Source of the DNA: Leptolyngbya sp. SIO4C1
GTDB lineage: Bacteria > Cyanobacteriota > Cyanobacteriia > Phormidesmidales > Phormidesmidaceae
Direction of reading: 5' to 3'
DNA length: 8,233 nucleotides
Assembly: GCA_010671975.1 (NCBI GenBank)
Contig: JAAHIA010000222.1
Span: forward strand, 1-8,233
Under the pieces are notes generated by a model, which searched no databases, was not told the origin of the DNA, and saw only the letters and a list, made by a program, of their open reading frames with translations. Below are positions 5,764 to 8,233 of the stretch, piece after piece (within the stretch, counting starts at the first letter, position 1; every line of letters starts with the position of its first letter). Made by a program: the position numbers and the translations under genes.

Positions 5764-8233
5764 GTGACTTCTCAGAAGGATAAAATTCAGACTCTGATTG
5801 CTGAGATTGAGGCAGTGCTAAACAGCCGATCTCGCTTATTCTGGCTGCGATCTGGTGAAGAAGCTCAGCAGCGGCAGACTCTGGAAAAAGCTCGCGACTA
5901 CTTAGCTACCCTGCAGCAGCTCTTCGATGCGCCGGGCGGCTGGGGGCCTGTGGATCCGCAAACTGGGCAAGTTGTGGCTGCTCAAGACACAGCTGGGGCT
6001 GAAGAATCGGCGGCGCACGTGCTGCAGGCGCTGCTGCTAGAGATGCAATACCTCAAAGAAAATTCGCTGCGTCCGCTGCGGCTAGAGCTAGACGACCTAA
6101 AGCAGCGGCGCGATCGGCTGCAGTCTGAAATTCAAACCTTAGAAAGTCAGCGCTCTGGTCAAGGCTCAAGCCTTGACCAGGATCAAATCAATGCTTTTTT
6201 ATCGCAGCTGATGGAGCAGCTGCAAACCAATCTCTCTGTTCAGCTGTCTGAGCGTTTGGCCAAGCTAGAAGCCGGCAAAACCAATGACTTATTGCTAGAG
6301 CAGGGCGAGGACGAGTTTGTGGCTGCCGATCGACCGCGTCTGCATCCAGCTCAGCGTTTAGAGCAGCTGCGGTTGCTGCAGGCTCAGTCTGACCAGCTGC
6401 TGCTCAAGCTGGATTCTACCCTGGCGATTGTGTTTGAATCGCTGCAAAAAAGTGTTGAAAGCTATAAAGAATCTCTTGCTGCCGGGCTCGATCAAATGCA
6501 CGGACTAGGTCGCCGTGGTGAGGTCATTGTGCATGCGCTGGTCAACCAGCTGGCACAGCAGCTAGGCCAAGATGCCGCTCGCTATCTCGAAGCTGAGATC
6601 GATAGCCCTTCTACGGCCGGGGCCCTTCAGGCCAGCCTACCGCTAGAGTCGGCTCCCGGTGCCGCTGACTCAGCCTCCGCTGGACCGACAGTGCCAGACG
6701 CCACTGAGAACGCCGCTGAGAACGCCGCTGAGCTTGAAGACGAGTTTGAAGTCGCGATTGAAGATCTGGACTTGGATTTGGATCTGTCGCTGGACGAGCA
6801 GTCGACGCTGCAGCTCGATGATGAATTTGCCCTGCTGCAGCTTGACGATGACAGCACAGCCTTACAGACAGACGACATTACCGCCTTTCAGCCTGAGGCC
6901 GATGCTGTCACTGTTGCTGAAGGGGATGAAAGCGAGGCCCGTGACGAGAAAGATACTGGCACCGATGTAGCGGCGGCCGATGAAGCCGCAGATGAAACAG
7001 CAGAGCTGCTGAGTGACGCAGCTGTGCTCACGCTCTTAGATCAGCCGGACGCCGATCAGGCCGAAGCGGAACCGCCGCTGTCGTCGGCCGCTCTCGATGA
7101 CGAACTCTATGCCAGCCTATTTGGCACCGATGCCGTTGGTGAGGCAGCGAGCAGCGCGGCAGCCCCGTCTGATTCAGAGCTGTCTCAGGTAGCGTCTGAA
7201 GCGCCTGAGGTAGCCGATCCGCTGCTGCCAGAAGCGCCGATTGACGGCTTTACAACCGAGGCCGATGCTGAAGCCTGGCTATTTTCGGAGCCTGCTTCAG
7301 CTGCTGACTGGTCCACAGCTGCCGATCCGCTGCTGGGTGCAGAGGCAGAATCGGCCATGGAGCCAGAAGCGGCAGCTGAGGTTGGCATTGACGAGCTGTT
7401 TGGCGAAGACTTAGACCTCCCCGTAGAGCCTGCGCCGGCCCAGCCAGCGGCTGACACCGTCAGTTCTCTGGCAGAGATTTTGCCCGATTTAGCTGAGGCA
7501 TCGCCCGATTTAGCCACAGAAGATCTGGCTGAGCGGGCCGATCTGTTTGGCGATAGCTACGTTGCTGCGCCCATCGGAGAAGATTTGCTGACGCTTGAAG
7601 AACCTGATTCAGAGCGGCGGATCGCCGTTGATCTAGACGAGGCTGCAATTGAGCAGCTGGCTCAAGACCTGCAGGGTGAGACGGCCTCAACGACGGCAAA
7701 CCAGCAGCCAGATACGGTAGAGACGGGTGAAGCGCCCCTAGACCAGACGACATTGGACGAGCTAGTAGCAGATTTAGCCAGCGATCTGAGCTCAGAAGAG
7801 ACGTTTGAAGCACCTGCGCTAGATACTGGCCTGGTGACCGAATCAGAGATGGACGCGCGATCGCAGCTGTCTGCGGCAGAGACCGATGCTGAAGCCGCAG
7901 CAGATGCTGAATGGCAGTCGGTAGAGCAGTCTCTGTCTTTAGAAGAAGACGATTTCACCGCGATAGACTTTGATAGCCCCGAATTTGATGAATTTGAGAA
8001 CTTGCCCTCGCTCGATGAGATTGAGGCCTCAGACGATGACGAAGACACGGCGGTACTGAATGGTCCCAATCGGTCTGAAGCCTCTGCTGACGCTGCGACC
8101 GCCTCAGATTTTACGGCTCTAGACAGCGTTGAGGCTGACCCCGAGACAGACGCGTCTGATCTATCTGTTCTAGAAGAATCTGCTCTAGAAGAGATAGCAG
8201 CGGATCAGCCCCCGACCGATTTGGATAGCGTGC
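5764..8233 (+). CDS. Giant acidic protein with helical N-terminal domain, unknown function, 3' end outside window
   Basis: A GTG start at 5764 (AAGGG 7 nt upstream; previous in-frame stop at 5719) opens 823 codons with no stop before the window ends. Residues 1-280 are mostly helical: SRLFWLRSGEEAQQRQTLEK near 22-41, a strong coiled coil at about 85-132, another helical block at 138-170, and HPAQRLEQLRLLQAQSDQLL (194-213) leading into a long helix to about 280. I believe this part matches a cyanobacterial family of hypothetical proteins, without a known role. Residues 280-823 change character: a hand count gives about 153 Asp/Glu (28%), six Arg and one Lys, much Ala and Ser, and no Cys anywhere. 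This part is probably disordered. LFG-type motifs recur (452-454, 545-547, 594-596). There is no signal peptide or membrane segment, so it is likely cytoplasmic. A scaffold role is speculation; a C-terminal domain may lie past the window. Confidence 0.93.
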   Translation, partial: MTSQKDKIQTLIAEIEAVLNSRSRLFWLRSGEEAQQRQTLEKARDYLATLQQLFDAPGGWGPVDPQTGQVVAAQDTAGAEESAAHVLQALLLEMQYLKENSLRPLRLELDDLKQRRDRLQSEIQTLESQRSGQGSSLDQDQINAFLSQLMEQLQTNLSVQLSERLAKLEAGKTNDLLLEQGEDEFVAADRPRLHPAQRLEQLRLLQAQSDQLLLKLDSTLAIVFESLQKSVESYKESLAAGLDQMHGLGRRGEVIVHALVNQLAQQLGQDAARYLEAEIDSPSTAGALQASLPLESAPGAADSASAGPTVPDATENAAENAAELEDEFEVAIEDLDLDLDLSLDEQSTLQLDDEFALLQLDDDSTALQTDDITAFQPEADAVTVAEGDESEARDEKDTGTDVAAADEAADETAELLSDAAVLTLLDQPDADQAEAEPPLSSAALDDELYASLFGTDAVGEAASSAAAPSDSELSQVASEAPEVADPLLPEAPIDGFTTEADAEAWLFSEPASAADWSTAADPLLGAEAESAMEPEAAAEVGIDELFGEDLDLPVEPAPAQPAADTVSSLAEILPDLAEASPDLATEDLAERADLFGDSYVAAPIGEDLLTLEEPDSERRIAVDLDEAAIEQLAQDLQGETASTTANQQPDTVETGEAPLDQTTLDELVADLASDLSSEETFEAPALDTGLVTESEMDARSQLSAAETDAEAAADAEWQSVEQSLSLEEDDFTAIDFDSPEFDEFENLPSLDEIEASDDDEDTAVLNGPNRSEASADAATASDFTALDSVEADPETDASDLSVLEESALEEIAADQPPTDLDSV
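6155..6180 (+). repeat. Perfect 11-bp intragenic hairpin
   Basis: CTGGTCAAGGC (6155-6165) and GCCTTGACCAG (6170-6180) are perfect complements around a 4-nt loop TCAA. It lies inside the long gene, in the codons for SGQGSSLDQ just after the coiled coil, at an interdomain linker. No T-run follows, so it is not an intrinsic terminator. It may act at the RNA level (pausing, processing) or be a small inserted palindrome. Confidence 0.7.

Noticed and set aside
6627..8069. Several Ser/Ala-rich minus-strand frames and one plus-strand frame
   Set aside because: They are shadows of the acidic Ala/Asp/Glu-coding long gene, whose codon bias removes stops from other frames.

Overview
This window looks like a piece of a cyanobacterial chromosome. 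A hand scan found six copies of the octamer GCGATCGC (HIP1) in 8.2 kb (581, 590, 2604, 3569, 5364, 7857), where chance predicts far fewer than one. Plastocyanin is present, and the other genes resemble families I associate with cyanobacteria. I cannot name the genus; a Leptolyngbya/Synechococcales-type organism is a guess.

Layout. At the left edge a minus-strand gene for a small N-terminally membrane-anchored protein runs out of the window (1-243). Its leader is unusual: an in-frame five-codon mini-ORF with a consensus ribosome site, next to a dyad. A gap follows, then the plastocyanin gene petE (minus, 630-1040) with an intrinsic terminator built from two HIP1 octamers (571-602). About 1.1 kb upstream of petE carries no intact gene that I can see. 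It holds short repeats and one short protein-like open stretch that may be a gene relic.

From 2114 a small coiled-coil protein gene (plus) converges on, and overlaps by 12 bp, a three-gene minus-strand cluster. In transcription order the cluster is a Crp/Fnr-type regulator (5115-4408), a DUF2232-like membrane protein (4401-3664) and a CobT-like/UPF0284 phosphoribosyltransferase (3655-2495). The gaps of 6 and 8 nt suggest one operon, perhaps connecting a nucleotide-sensing regulator, a small-molecule membrane component and corrinoid lower-ligand activation. That functional link is inference.

A 648-bp divergent intergenic region separates the regulator from a very long plus-strand gene that starts at a GTG (5764) and leaves the window still open (at least 823 codons). 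It encodes a helical/coiled-coil N-terminal part of about 280 residues followed by at least 540 residues of very acidic, almost lysine-free, probably disordered sequence with recurring LFG-type motifs. This protein of unknown function is the most interesting object here. I see no CRISPR array, transposase, rRNA or convincing tRNA.
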